This document shows positions 37,741-47,530 of a stretch of 64,000 bases of DNA, in pieces; the stretch's first letter is position 1; each line of letters opens with the position of its first letter. The translations under genes and the position numbers were made by a program. Below the pieces are notes generated by a model that did no database searches, was not told the DNA's origin, and saw only the letters and a program-made list of their open reading frames with translations. Source of the DNA: Oleispira sp963851095 (GTDB lineage: Bacteria > Pseudomonadota > Gammaproteobacteria > Pseudomonadales > Oceanobacteraceae); NCBI GenBank assembly GCA_963851095.1, contig CAWKOX010000015.1, positions 35,113-99,112 of the forward strand, in the 5' to 3' direction.

Positions 37741-38898
37741 CTACAGCACTACCAAATTATCAATGTGTATCAATTCTTCTTCGCCAACATAGCCTAACAA
37801 CTCTTGTTGTTCGGCGCTGGTCTTACCACACAATTTTTGCGCTTCGCTATGATCGAAATTAATCAGACCTTTAGCAATTATACTGCCCTTGCTGTTCAAA
37901 CATGCAACAACTTCTCCGCGACGAAAAATACCTTTTACGGCTTTTACGCCAACGGGTAATAAACTATTTCCGCCTTTTCTCAAGGCATTCACCGCACCAT
38001 CATCTAATACTAACTCGCCAGAATGCTGTAAATGTCCAGCAATCCACTGCTTGCGAGCCACTTCAGGGGCCGTATCGGCAACCAACAAGGTACCGATTTT
38101 TTCTTTAGCACGCAGACGGGTTAACACATTTTCAATGCGCCCACCCACAATAACAGTATCAGCACCAGAACGAGCAGCGACAACCGCCGCTTTTACTTTG
38201 GTTATCATACCACCGCGACCTAACGCACCACCATCACCCGCCATACCAGCAAAAGACTCATCAGAGGCACGGCCTTCTGTGATCAATTCAGCATCATCAT
38301 TATGACGAGGATCTTTGGTAAACAAACCATCCTGATCCGTTAAAATGACCAAGGTATCCGCTTCCACTAAGTTAGCAACTAACGCCCCAAGCGTATCATT
38401 ATCGCCAAAACGAATTTCGTCGGTAATCACCGTATCGTTTTCATTCACGATCGGTACAACACCCATTTCGATTAATGTGCGTAACGTTGAGCGCGCATTA
38501 AGATAGCGTTGGCGATTGGATAAATCTGCATGAGTTAATAAGATTTGAGCGGTGTGTTTATCGTGCTGTTTAAACGCGGTTTCGTAAGCCTGAACCAAGC
38601 CCATTTGCCCAACCGCAGCAGCGGCTTGTAAATGATGAACTTCACTAGGGCGTGATGCCCAACCTAAACGCGACATGCCTTCAGCAACCGAGCCTGAAGA
38701 AACCAGAACCACTTCGATGCCTTGCGACATTAAGTCGGAAATTTGATCAACCCACGCTTGAATGCCTGGGCGATTAAGACCTTTTCCATCATTCGTAAGC
38801 AGAGCACTACCAATTTTAATAACCCAGCGCTGACCACTTACAAGGCGGTCTCTGGCGGTATTTAAATCAACAACTGGTTTCATTGCTCTGATACTCAT
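37741..38898 (-). CDS. proB: glutamate 5-kinase
   Basis: First enzyme of proline synthesis, phosphorylating glutamate. The 385 residues include an amino-acid kinase domain (VIKIGSALLTN, LVSSGSVAEGM, VPIVNENDTV, FGDNDTLGALVA, GTGGM-equivalent GRGGMITKV) and a C-terminal PUA domain (about residues 290-370; SLLPVGVKAVKGIF). It follows obgE by 84 bases, the standard rplU-rpmA-obgE-proB order. An internal ATG at codon 6 is an alternative start. Confidence 0.96.
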   Translation of the reverse strand: MSIRAMKPVVDLNTARDRLVSGQRWVIKIGSALLTNDGKGLNRPGIQAWVDQISDLMSQGIEVVLVSSGSVAEGMSRLGWASRPSEVHHLQAAAAVGQMGLVQAYETAFKQHDKHTAQILLTHADLSNRQRYLNARSTLRTLIEMGVVPIVNENDTVITDEIRFGDNDTLGALVANLVEADTLVILTDQDGLFTKDPRHNDDAELITEGRASDESFAGMAGDGGALGRGGMITKVKAAVVAARSGADTVIVGGRIENVLTRLRAKEKIGTLLVADTAPEVARKQWIAGHLQHSGELVLDDGAVNALRKGGNSLLPVGVKAVKGIFRRGEVVACLNSKGSIIAKGLINFDHSEAQKLCGKTSAEQQELLGYVGEEELIHIDNLVVL

Positions 38899-38982
38899 TG
38901 ATGTTCTATTGGCTTATGTTTTATCGGCTTATGTGCAATATTTTCTACCCTCTACCACATAGATAGAAGGTAGAAAAAGATT

Positions 38983-40179
38983 TTACTCCTGAACCCACTC
39001 AACTTCTACATCGTAGTCGTCTTCATCGTCATCTAAGCCAGCCTTACGGGCAGCGGCGCGTTGACGGCGGAATTCAGCCAATTCTTCCATACGGTCGCGA
39101 GACTCTTGCTCAACCGTTTCACGCTCTTCAATAATCTGAGCAGCAAAATCTGGATCTTCCGCAGCGCGTTCACGACGCTCTTCGATGTAATCCATAATGT
39201 CATTAGTAAGCGGCTTAGTACCTTCTCCAGTCAATGCTGAGATTTGGTAAACAGGGCCTTTCCAGCCTGTTTTTTCTAATAACGCCTGACAAAGTTCTTC
39301 GTGCTCTTCTTCTGAAACAAGATCTAACTTGTTCAATACCAACCAACGATCACGCTCGGCCAATGCTGGCGAGAAACGCTCAAGCTCACGACTGATCGAT
39401 AGCATATTTTCAGCAGGATCACTTTCGTCAAACGGTGCCATATCAACGATGTGCAACATCAACTGAGTACGAACTAAGTGCTTCAAGAAGCGAATACCTA
39501 AACCAGCCCCTTCAGAAGCGCCTTCGATCAAACCAGGAATATCGGCGATCACAAAACTCTTATGCTGCCTTACCGATACCACACCCAAATTTGGAACCAA
39601 GGTCGTGAACGGATAATCAGCCACTTTCGGCTTAGCCGCCGAAACGCTACGAATGAAAGTAGACTTACCCGCATTAGGAAGACCCAATAGACCAACGTCC
39701 GCTAAAACTTTCATTTCAAATTTAATATTACGTGACTCACCAGGCTGACCTGGTTTTGTCTGACGTGGGGCACGGTTTACTGACGATTTAAAACGGGTAT
39801 TACCCAAACCGTGGAAACCACCACGAGCAACCATCAAGACCTGCTTGTCTTCTGCAAGGTCGCCTAATACTTCAAGCGTATCTTCATCAATAATCGTTGT
39901 GCCAACAGGTACTCTAAGGGTAATGTCTTCGCCCTTATGCCCTGTCATATCTCGACTCTGGCCATTCTTACCATTTTCAGCACGGTAGCGTCGGGTATAG
40001 CGATAATCAATCAGCGTATTAACGGCATCATCAGCAACAACGAACACAGAGCCGCCATCACCACCATCACCACCGTTTGGACCACCTTTAGCAACGAATT
40101 TTTCACGGTGGAAGCTCATGCAACCATTACCACCTTTACCAGCGTCTACGCTGATGCTGGCTTCATCTACAAATTTCAT
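38983..40179 (-). CDS. obgE: Obg/CgtA ribosome-assembly GTPase
   Basis: A 398-residue GTPase associated with the 50S subunit and stress control. It has the glycine-rich Obg fold (residues 1-158; GGKGGNGCMSFHREKFVAKG-type repeats) and then the G domain: G1 GLPNAGKST, G3 DIPGLIEGA, G4 NKLD. The C-terminal tail is acidic (DDDEDDYDVEVEW), as in other gammaproteobacterial forms. A GAGAGGT ribosome site precedes the start. It lies downstream of rpmA. Confidence 0.97.
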   Translation of the reverse strand: MKFVDEASISVDAGKGGNGCMSFHREKFVAKGGPNGGDGGDGGSVFVVADDAVNTLIDYRYTRRYRAENGKNGQSRDMTGHKGEDITLRVPVGTTIIDEDTLEVLGDLAEDKQVLMVARGGFHGLGNTRFKSSVNRAPRQTKPGQPGESRNIKFEMKVLADVGLLGLPNAGKSTFIRSVSAAKPKVADYPFTTLVPNLGVVSVRQHKSFVIADIPGLIEGASEGAGLGIRFLKHLVRTQLMLHIVDMAPFDESDPAENMLSISRELERFSPALAERDRWLVLNKLDLVSEEEHEELCQALLEKTGWKGPVYQISALTGEGTKPLTNDIMDYIEERRERAAEDPDFAAQIIEERETVEQESRDRMEELAEFRRQRAAARKAGLDDDEDDYDVEVEWVQE

Positions 40180-40331
40180 GGCGACCTCTCGTATTCATTC
40201 CCATTAAGAAAGTCGAGTCCATAGCGCATTACCGATTATTAACAAAAATAAAACTGGCAGGCTAAATCACTCAATAATCCGCGCCTTCTATTCAGGCGCT
40301 AAATTCTATATAACATTTTTCTAAAACAAAA

Positions 40332-40354
40332 ACGCCCCAGCATGGCCAGGGCGT
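40332..40354 (-). terminator. rplU-rpmA terminator
   Basis: ACGCCC (40332-40337) and GGGCGT (40349-40354) form a stem; on the minus strand it is followed by TTTTTGTTTTAG. It lies between rpmA and obgE and may allow partial read-through into obgE-proB. Confidence 0.75.
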
Positions 40355-40381
40355 CTTCGACAACACAATTAACAGTAAAAC

Positions 40382-40642
40382 TTAGCTAGCAGCGATGATG
40401 CTAATAGTCTTACGGTTATTTGGGCCTTTAACTTCAAACTTAACTTCGCCCGCTTCAGTAGCGAACAAAGTGTGGTCACGACCACAACGAACGTTAGTTC
40501 CAGGGTGGAACTTAGTGCCGCGTTGACGAACCAAGATGTTTCCAGCTTTTGCCTGTTGGCCACCGAACAGTTTGACGCCTAAGCGTTTTGATTCACTGTC
40601 GCGACCGTTATTAGTACTACCACCAGCTTTTTTGTGAGCCAT
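40382..40642 (-). CDS. rpmA: 50S ribosomal protein L27
   Basis: An 86-residue ribosomal protein starting MAHKKAGGSTNNGRDSESKR, the invariant N-terminus that reaches the peptidyl transferase centre, followed by GVKLFGGQQAKAGNILVRQRG. No N-terminal extension of the Firmicutes type. Second gene after rplU. Confidence 0.98.
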   Translation of the reverse strand: MAHKKAGGSTNNGRDSESKRLGVKLFGGQQAKAGNILVRQRGTKFHPGTNVRCGRDHTLFATEAGEVKFEVKGPNNRKTISIIAAS

Positions 40643-40722
40643 GCTCTAGCCTCCAATTTGGTTCCCTTGGTGCATCACTGCCGCCAAGTTCGCCGTAATT
40701 AATAAAAAATGTAAAGTCAGAA

Positions 40723-41034
40723 TTAACCAGCGATGCTAGTAATTTTGATTTCAGTGAACCACTGACGGTGGCCCATTTGCTTCATGTGGTGCTTACGACG
40801 CTTGAACTTCATAATTTTAACTTTCTTATGACGACCGTGTGCAACAACTTCAGCTGTTACTTTAGCGCCTTCAACAACAGGCTGACCGATTTTAACATCG
40901 TCGCCATTGCCGATTAGCAAAACTTTTTCGATCGCTACGGCTTCGCCAGTAGCTACTTCAAGTTTTTCAACTTTAAGTGTTTGACCTTCTTCAACACGGT
41001 ACTGTTTACCGCCTGTAACAACAACTGCGTACAT
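40723..41034 (-). CDS. rplU: 50S ribosomal protein L21
   Basis: A 103-residue ribosomal protein: MYAVVVTGGKQYRVEEGQTL at the start and the basic KVKIMKFKRRKHHMKQMGHR toward the end, typical of L21. A 304-base gap separates it from the divergent ispB gene. An AACGGAGAC ribosome site precedes the start. Confidence 0.98.
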   Translation of the reverse strand: MYAVVVTGGKQYRVEEGQTLKVEKLEVATGEAVAIEKVLLIGNGDDVKIGQPVVEGAKVTAEVVAHGRHKKVKIMKFKRRKHHMKQMGHRQWFTEIKITSIAG

Positions 41035-41338
41035 CGCAATGTCTCCGTTATGGATTTAAGAAATCTAAACACCGAATCCTCCCAAGCGATTTAACTCGAC
41101 TTGCCGTTGCTTTGGTTCTAGGTCAACGGGAAACGCTTTGGTTTCCAATATTGTAGAGAACGGATTTTCGGGGCGCGAGATTGTAACTCAGCTACCTCGC
41201 CAACGCAAGCCTACGATTCTTCCTCAGACTTGACACTTTACGCCCTTGGCAATAGCATTACAGGCCTGATTTCCTCTAGCCTGAAGGCATAACTCACAAA
41301 CGAGTTTACAGGCATTAATTAAAGGCACTATTCCCACC
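41035..41338. other. divergent control region between rplU and ispB
   Basis: 304 bases without a gene. It must hold the rplU leader and promoter on the minus strand and the ispB promoter on the plus strand. The only element I can place is the ispB promoter listed separately. No well-defined L21 leader hairpin could be assigned by eye. Confidence 0.5.
41230..41258 (+). promoter_or_regulatory. candidate ispB promoter
   Basis: TTGACA (41230-41235), a 17-base spacer and TAGCAT (41253-41258), 81 bases before ispB. The -35 is perfect but the -10 is weak. Confidence 0.5.
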
Positions 41339-42307
41339 ATGCAGGTTAAAGATATTTACGCGCTGATCGAGCAGGATTTTGCCGACGTTGATTCCCTAAT
41401 TCGTGAACAGCTAACTTCCCGAGTTCCTTTGGTTGAGAAGATCGCCGATTACATTGTCTCCAGTGGTGGTAAGCGTTTACGTCCTTTACTCGTCATTATG
41501 ACGGCTAAGGCCTTAGAATCATCTGGCGCACAAGCAAATAAACTGGCCGCTGTGATCGAGTTCCTTCACACCGCCACGTTATTGCATGATGATGTTGTAG
41601 ATACTTCAGATATGCGTCGAGGAAACCCAACCGCAAATGAAAAATGGGGCAATGCGCCTAGCGTTCTAGTCGGTGACTTTTTATATTCACGCTCTTTCCA
41701 AATGATGGTTGAGCTTAAGAATCTGAAAGTTATGGATATTTTATCCAACTCCACCTGCGTCATTGCAGAAGGTGAAGTGCTTCAATTAGTGAATTGCAAG
41801 AACCCAGATACCACTGAAGAACAGTATATGGATGTCATCAAGGGTAAAACCGCGATGTTATTCGAAGCCTCAACTCATGCCGCGGCCGTTTTGTGCGAAG
41901 CCAATGCCGAGCAAGAGCTGGCATTAAAAGAATATGGTCATCACCTAGGTATGGCATTCCAGCTTGTCGATGATGTACTCGACTATGAAGGCGATGCAGC
42001 AACCATGGGTAAAAACGTGGGTGACGACCTAGCCGAAGGTAAAGCTACCTTGCCATTGATTCATGCCATGCGTGAAGGCAGCGAAGAGCAGGCTAAACTG
42101 ATCCGCAAAGCGATCCGTAAGGGAGGCTTAGAAGACATTGATGCCATCATGGAAATCGTCAAAACTTGTGGCTCTTTAGACTATACCAAACAGATTGCCC
42201 GCAAACATGTTGCGCTAGCTCAAGAATGTTTGAACCAATTGGCCGATACTGATGCCAAACAAGCACTACATAATTTGGCGCGTATCGCCATTGAACGAAA
42301 TACCTAA
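41339..42307 (+). CDS. ispB: octaprenyl diphosphate synthase
   Basis: Trans-prenyltransferase making the C40 side chain of ubiquinone (chain length could differ). The 322 residues contain both aspartate-rich motifs: LLHDDVVDTSDMRRG (about residue 82) and QLVDDVLDYEGDAATMGK (about residue 210). GGKRLRPLL binds pyrophosphate near residue 45. Divergent from rplU in the classic gammaproteobacterial arrangement. Confidence 0.95.
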   Translation: MQVKDIYALIEQDFADVDSLIREQLTSRVPLVEKIADYIVSSGGKRLRPLLVIMTAKALESSGAQANKLAAVIEFLHTATLLHDDVVDTSDMRRGNPTANEKWGNAPSVLVGDFLYSRSFQMMVELKNLKVMDILSNSTCVIAEGEVLQLVNCKNPDTTEEQYMDVIKGKTAMLFEASTHAAAVLCEANAEQELALKEYGHHLGMAFQLVDDVLDYEGDAATMGKNVGDDLAEGKATLPLIHAMREGSEEQAKLIRKAIRKGGLEDIDAIMEIVKTCGSLDYTKQIARKHVALAQECLNQLADTDAKQALHNLARIAIERNT

Positions 42308-42361
42308 ACACAGCCTGATAAAAAATGAATAGGCTTTGTTGAATTAAACAGGAGCCTTAAC

Positions 42362-44248
42362 GTGGCTTGGATTACTACTCGTCTTTCTTTTCTGCCCTTA
42401 TTCACTGTCTTAGTCATGCTGCTGAGCATCAGCTCAGCACAGGCGGGTATTCTTGACAGCCTAATAGAGAGTGAACCCAAGTTCCTTCCCGTTGGCGAAG
42501 CCTTTCCTTACCAGATTGACCAACAAGGCAATACTCTAAGCATTGTTTGGGACAGCGCTGACGAATATTATTTATACCGCAAAAAGATTCTATTAAAGCA
42601 AGGCAAGAGCAAACACGTTACCGACCAATTTAGCCAAGACGGCATCTTGAAGCATGACGAAGCCTTTGGTGAAGTCATCGTATTTTATGGTCAAACAGAG
42701 GCGCTATTTGATTTAACACAGCTCAACCCAACACAAGCTGTGATTTTAGGCTTCCAAGGCTGTGCGGATGCAGGCTTATGCTACCCACCGCAAAAAATTA
42801 ATGTAGAGATCGACTGGTCAGCTGTCGCGTCTGCAACATCACAAGCATCTTCACTGTCTCAAGAGTCTTCACTGTCTCAAGAGTCATCATCAAAAGAAAC
42901 CTCCATACCCGCTCAAGCAAAGACTCAAACAACCACTAACGCCCCAGCGGAAGACAACTGGTTTGAAGGCCGCTCTTGGCTGAGCATCGTGGGCCTATTT
43001 TTCTTACTAGGCCTTGGCCTGACCTTCACGCCGTGCGTCTTGCCCATGGTGCCGATTTTAACCAGCATCGTCGTAGGCCAAGAAAAACACTCCCCAGCTA
43101 AAGGCTTTGTTTTATCCACTACCTATGTATTGGGCATGGCAATCACCTACGCTATTGCGGGCATTACCGTCGGGCTTTTAGGCGCGGGTGCGAATATTTC
43201 GAATTGGATGCAAACTCCTTGGGTATTGTCTGTTTTCGCAGCTTTATTCCTCCTATTATCCTTGTCGATGTTTGGCTTGTACGAACTGCAACTGCCGAGC
43301 AAATTACGTAACCGCCTAAACGACATGAACCAGAAACAAAAAGGCGGCAATTTATTCGGCGTCTTCCTAATGGGCGTATTGTCGGCCCTAGTCGTTTCAC
43401 CTTGCGTATCAGCACCTCTAGCAGGTGCTCTGGTCTACTTAAGCACGACAGGAGACGCATGGTTAGGCGGTAGTGCATTACTGGCCCTTGGTTTGGGCAT
43501 GGGCGCACCGCTTATCGCATTAGGCACCACGGGCGCTTCGTTCTTACCAAAGGCTGGCGGTTGGATGGATGGCGTCAAAGCTTTCTTTGGGGTGTTATTA
43601 ATCGGCGTCGCGATTTGGTTATTATCGCGCTTCCTTGATGCGACTTTGATTCTCGCATTCTGGGCACTACTGGCCATCGTCTACGCAGTCACGTTAGGCG
43701 CGCTGGATACCGCACAAACCGGCAAACAGAACGTTGTGCGAGGATTGGCATTCGCGCTATTGGTTTATGGCATTGTGGCATTAATTGGCGCACTACAAGG
43801 CAATGATGATCCACTAAACCCCATTGCCGCTGCGCAATACGGCAATACAGCAAGTGCCCAGCAACACTCAACAGTAAGCCCGTTCACCAACATCAATAAT
43901 CAGCAGCAACTAGACCAAGCAGTTAAAGCACACTTAGCCGCCAATCCTAATGGCGCGGTGATGCTGGATTATTACGCCGACTGGTGTATTTCTTGTAAGG
44001 TGATGGAAAAAAACGTCTTTCATCTTACCGACGTACAGCAACACTGGCCGGATCTTTTGTGGTTACAAGTAGACGTCACCGATCAAACCCCAGAACAAAT
44101 TGCACTAATGGAAAACTACTCTCTATTTGGCCCACCTAGCCTGTTATTTTTCTCCCAAAACGGTGAGCACAATGACTTGCGCATTCTAGGAGAGATGGAC
44201 AAAGCAGAGTTCATCAACCACTTGAATAAAGTCAAAGCGACCTTATAA
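42362..44248 (+). CDS. dsbD: thiol:disulfide interchange protein DsbD
   Basis: Moves reducing power from cytoplasmic thioredoxin to the periplasm. The 628 residues have a signal peptide (to about SAQAG) and an N-terminal periplasmic domain with the catalytic cysteine pair in GCADAGLCYPPQK. An eight-helix membrane domain carries cysteines in TPCVLPMVP and VSPCVSAP. The C-terminal thioredoxin-like domain has DWCISCKVMEK. A serine-rich linker with a short tandem repeat (SLSQESSLSQESS, about residues 160-175) separates the first two domains. The thioredoxin gene 38 bases downstream fits as an electron donor. Confidence 0.95.
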   Translation: MAWITTRLSFLPLFTVLVMLLSISSAQAGILDSLIESEPKFLPVGEAFPYQIDQQGNTLSIVWDSADEYYLYRKKILLKQGKSKHVTDQFSQDGILKHDEAFGEVIVFYGQTEALFDLTQLNPTQAVILGFQGCADAGLCYPPQKINVEIDWSAVASATSQASSLSQESSLSQESSSKETSIPAQAKTQTTTNAPAEDNWFEGRSWLSIVGLFFLLGLGLTFTPCVLPMVPILTSIVVGQEKHSPAKGFVLSTTYVLGMAITYAIAGITVGLLGAGANISNWMQTPWVLSVFAALFLLLSLSMFGLYELQLPSKLRNRLNDMNQKQKGGNLFGVFLMGVLSALVVSPCVSAPLAGALVYLSTTGDAWLGGSALLALGLGMGAPLIALGTTGASFLPKAGGWMDGVKAFFGVLLIGVAIWLLSRFLDATLILAFWALLAIVYAVTLGALDTAQTGKQNVVRGLAFALLVYGIVALIGALQGNDDPLNPIAAAQYGNTASAQQHSTVSPFTNINNQQQLDQAVKAHLAANPNGAVMLDYYADWCISCKVMEKNVFHLTDVQQHWPDLLWLQVDVTDQTPEQIALMENYSLFGPPSLLFFSQNGEHNDLRILGEMDKAEFINHLNKVKATL

Positions 44249-44286
44249 AGTATTGATAATCTATTTGGAATATAGAGAGTGTATTT

Positions 44287-44718
44287 ATGCTAATCGTCTG
44301 TTCACACTGCCATGCAACCAACCGCATCCCTGAAGGCCGAAAAGCCAGTGAAGGCCAATGTGGAAAGTGTAAACAAACGATCTGGCAAGGCAAACCAGTT
44401 GACCTAAGCGAAAGCCAGTTTGCTAAATACACCAGCAAAAATGACATGCCCGTTGTGGTAGATTTTTGGGCCAGCTGGTGCGGACCTTGTAAAGCGATGG
44501 CACCCGCCTACTCTCAAGTCGCCGAGCAGATGAAAGACCAAGCCCTGTTCGCAAAAGTGAATACCGAAAATGCACAGCAGCTTGGCTCACAATTAAACAT
44601 TCGTAGCATCCCAACCTTAGCGGTTTTTCGCAACGGCAAAGAAGTTGATCGTATTGCTGGAGCATTGCCTGCTAACCAGTTGCAGCAGTGGATTCAGCAA
44701 GCGTTAACGAAAGTATAA
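44287..44718 (+). CDS. trxC: thioredoxin 2
   Basis: A 143-residue zinc-containing thioredoxin. The N-terminal zinc ribbon has two CxxC pairs (CSHCHA, CGKCKQ), and the active site is WASWCGPCK. TrxC is often oxidative-stress induced and can reduce cytoplasmic and DsbD partners. It follows dsbD closely on the same strand and is probably cotranscribed. Confidence 0.95.
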   Translation: MLIVCSHCHATNRIPEGRKASEGQCGKCKQTIWQGKPVDLSESQFAKYTSKNDMPVVVDFWASWCGPCKAMAPAYSQVAEQMKDQALFAKVNTENAQQLGSQLNIRSIPTLAVFRNGKEVDRIAGALPANQLQQWIQQALTKV

Positions 44719-44810
44719 AAAAACAACCATAAATACTACGATAGCCGTATTTCAATTTCCACATCCTCAATTTAATATTTCATAAGTTTAAACGCTATAT
44801 AAATGCAATA

Positions 44811-45689
44811 ATGGATGTGGATGTAATGACAAAACACATAAGATTAAAACACGGAGATAATGACAACAATAGCAAATGGGGAGGAAATATCTTAAGCACT
44901 ACTCCTGACTATGCAATTAAAGAGCTACAATCAGATTTAAAAGCTGTGGGCACATATACAGTATCAATAAATGGTATATTCGGCCCAAAAACTGAAAAAG
45001 CTTTAAAGTTATTTCAATGGGTCCTAAAAAATATGGGTCACTGCCTAAAAGATAACAAAATTAGTTCTCGTATAAAAAATCCCTCCATACTTATTAGTGG
45101 CAGCCTCGACGAAAATACCAAATCAGAACTTATTAGCTGGAGAAGCACTAACAAGATTGTAACTGGAGACCTTGTACGGATACAGTTCTCTGACTTAAGT
45201 AACTGTGAAGCAAGCCCAAACTTTAAGAAAACCTCGTCTTCAAAAGTATTAGAGGGAGAAATGGTCATTTCTAAAGGTGCACTAGCATTAATTAAAAACA
45301 TCAATAGTTTTGCAAAAAATAAAAGTATAACTATTAAAATAAACCAGACTTTTCGTGAGAATAAGTTAAAAGTGACTGGTGCTGTTGTATCTCCAGCCCA
45401 AAAGTCACAACATCTAATTGGTCATGCTCTAGATTGCAATATTGTCGACGGTGATAATTGGAATAACAGCACAACATTTAAGAATAAAGAGGAAACAGAC
45501 AACGCAAAAGGATTGATTTCAGCAATGAAAAATCTGGAATATCGCTGGGGAGGCGATTTCACGCCTATTGATACCCCTCACTTTGACCTTAAAATTGATC
45601 ATAATACATTCGATTACGAAGCAAAGTACTTTTTTAATCAACGAATGATCTCCCTTTCCCAAGAAATAAGAAAAGAAAAGATATTATGA
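44811..45689 (+). CDS. peptidoglycan-binding domain plus M15/VanY-like peptidase, candidate antibacterial effector
   Basis: A 292-residue protein without a signal peptide. Residues about 33-70 form a PG_binding_1 domain (AIKELQSDLKAVGTY, INGIFGPKTEKALKLFQ). The C-terminal half looks like a zinc D-Ala-D-Ala carboxypeptidase of the M15 type: SQHLIGHALDCNIVDGD (H..H..D) near residue 200 and PIDTPHFDLK near residue 262. It overlaps the next gene, a lipoprotein, by ATGA. A cytoplasmic wall hydrolase paired with a periplasmic lipoprotein is the layout of type VI effector/immunity pairs; secretion route is inferred. Base composition is more AT-rich than dsbD and trxC, consistent with acquisition. 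Confidence 0.7.
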   Translation: MDVDVMTKHIRLKHGDNDNNSKWGGNILSTTPDYAIKELQSDLKAVGTYTVSINGIFGPKTEKALKLFQWVLKNMGHCLKDNKISSRIKNPSILISGSLDENTKSELISWRSTNKIVTGDLVRIQFSDLSNCEASPNFKKTSSSKVLEGEMVISKGALALIKNINSFAKNKSITIKINQTFRENKLKVTGAVVSPAQKSQHLIGHALDCNIVDGDNWNNSTTFKNKEETDNAKGLISAMKNLEYRWGGDFTPIDTPHFDLKIDHNTFDYEAKYFFNQRMISLSQEIRKEKIL

Positions 45690-46156
45690 TATCAATCAGA
45701 TCATTTAAAAATACTTCAACAATAGCTGTATTACTATTTATGACTGCATGCAGTTTAAATTCAGTCGATTCTAATACTATTCATAATACTCTTTCAGGCA
45801 ACGCTAAGGTCGCTTACAAAGATGAGAAAGGCGTTATTCTATTTTCATATGATAAAAGTTCGCAAGATAGCGAAGCTTACTCTGATTGGGCTGAATATTT
45901 AAATGAGTTTTCCCGACATAACAACTCCAACTTTAGCATTCAAGAAATAACCACTACAGAAAAAACTGCATTTAACATATCGCCTAATCAATTCACTCTT
46001 TTTATAAAGCAGGGTTATCCGAGTTATTTGTATCATGGATTTATTGTTGAGCCTCAGGTGTATACCGCAGTGAAAAAAAAATACATGAAGCAAGAACTTT
46101 CAAACATGGATAAGTCTTTTCTACCAGAAGAACTACATAGCTTCAGAAAAGAGTAA
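45686..46156 (+). CDS. small lipoprotein, candidate immunity partner
   Basis: A 156-residue protein with a lipoprotein signal peptide (LLFMTACSLNS; lipobox TAC, cysteine at about 22). Serine at +2 predicts the outer membrane. The mature part has no family I recognise. Its start overlaps the peptidase stop, so expression is coupled. As a periplasm-facing protein next to a wall hydrolase it is well placed to neutralise that enzyme, but this is inferred only from position. Confidence 0.65.
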   Translation: MISIRSFKNTSTIAVLLFMTACSLNSVDSNTIHNTLSGNAKVAYKDEKGVILFSYDKSSQDSEAYSDWAEYLNEFSRHNNSNFSIQEITTTEKTAFNISPNQFTLFIKQGYPSYLYHGFIVEPQVYTAVKKKYMKQELSNMDKSFLPEELHSFRKE

Positions 46157-46432
46157 GGATTTAATCTATTTTTTTCACAAACTGTTAAAGCACCTTCTGA
46201 TGCTGAATCGCCTAAAATCACTAAGAAATTTTCAGCACCCAATGCGCAGAAAATTAGTCTTTCGAATATACTGTTTTAGATAATCAATCAGTACAGTATC
46301 AACGCTAATTGGAAATACTGTACCTCTTCTCAAAAAAATTATTTTTTTGTGATCATGCAAAAACTCACTCAATTTTATTAGCATCAAGCCTATTCATAGC
46401 AATAAACTCTTAGAGCACTCACTCATATACAA

Positions 46433-47398
46433 TCAAATATGGTTAAGCAACATCATCTCGCCTGGGTGCGGCTTCAAATAATACGAATTCTCGATGTAGC
46501 CTTTCGGATGGCGACGAAAATGGTGTCGCAATAACGTAATGGGTACGATCAAAGGTAATAAGAATTTCTGATAATCCTCAATCGTTGCACGCAATTCTTC
46601 TTTATCACCCGCATCTAAATCATTCTTTAAATAACCTTGTATGTGCTGCAAAGTATTTACATGATTTTTGACCGTCGCGATGGATTTCAGCAAGGTCATC
46701 ATTAGTCCTAAATATTCCAGCGCTAAAGTATCAATGTCTTTATCGCTATTGGCTAATGAAGCACCAAGAGTACGCCCTAAATTTTGATTATGGCTCATGA
46801 AAATATATTTATGCTGAGCATGAAACGCCTGTAAACCGGCCAAGGTAAACCCTTCATGTTCCATTTTTTGCCAGCGTGCATAAATATAAACTCGCTGAAT
46901 AAAGTTTTCGCGTAAACGCGGGTCAGACAATCGCCCTTCTTCTTCGATGGGTAAATGCGGAAAGTTTTCCATCAAGCGTTTAGCATAAAGGCCAATTCCA
47001 GATTTTTCAGCCATACTCCCCTTCTCAGCACTTTTATAGACCTTAACGCGCTCCATACCGCAGCTGGGAGAGTCTTTCTTCAAGATATATCCACTCAACT
47101 CAGCGTGCCAACCTTTCTGGTCGTCAGCCGATTGATACAGCTCTTTTGTCACATCTAAATCAGGACTTTTGGTTCCCACGCAATGCACTTCGTCGTCTAC
47201 GGTGACTAAGCGTATGGTTTCCCTTGGAATACCTAAACCAATACTCACCTCAGGACAAAACGGTGCAAACTCAAAATACTCACTCAAGGTCTCAGTAACA
47301 TAGGTATTTTTCTTATGTCCTGAGTCAAAGCGAACTTCTTCGCCCATCAAGCAGCTGCTAATACCAATTTTTATCTTTTGAAGCGTTTCATTACTCAT
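46433..47398 (-). CDS. DUF523 and DUF1722 (YbgA-like) protein
   Basis: A 321-residue fusion. The N-terminal DUF523 part has GISSCLMGEEVRFDSGHKK, FCPEVSIGLGIPRE and the cysteine block KDSPSCGMERVKVY. The C-terminal DUF1722 part (LAGLQAFHAQHKYIFMSHNQ to YLKPHPGEMMLLNH) is YbgA-like. Such fusions frequently occur beside photolyase or MerR genes in Gammaproteobacteria; neither is here. A TTG codon 9 bases earlier opens the frame, but the ATG at 47398 has a better ribosome site. Biochemical role is not established; a cysteine-rich N-terminus suggests metal or cluster binding. Confidence 0.85.
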   Translation of the reverse strand: MSNETLQKIKIGISSCLMGEEVRFDSGHKKNTYVTETLSEYFEFAPFCPEVSIGLGIPRETIRLVTVDDEVHCVGTKSPDLDVTKELYQSADDQKGWHAELSGYILKKDSPSCGMERVKVYKSAEKGSMAEKSGIGLYAKRLMENFPHLPIEEEGRLSDPRLRENFIQRVYIYARWQKMEHEGFTLAGLQAFHAQHKYIFMSHNQNLGRTLGASLANSDKDIDTLALEYLGLMMTLLKSIATVKNHVNTLQHIQGYLKNDLDAGDKEELRATIEDYQKFLLPLIVPITLLRHHFRRHPKGYIENSYYLKPHPGEMMLLNHI

Positions 47399-47530
47399 GT
47401 TTATCAACCTAGCTCATCATTATTATTCTTTACGTCATACATTCTATTTTAGATCATATATCCCATTTTAGATCATAGGATAGTAACTACGCAGAACGCC
47501 AACAAGCCTATTGAGTTAAACGAAAAGCAT

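Noticed and set aside
42830..42900. Short tandem repeat in dsbD as a phase-variable tract
   Set aside because: The unit encodes SLSQESS in a flexible linker and is a multiple of three, so it would not switch the frame.
46240..46325. LexA-type box (TACTGT and ACAGTA) after the lipoprotein gene
   Set aside because: The half-sites are separated by far more than the 8 bases LexA needs, and no promoter follows.
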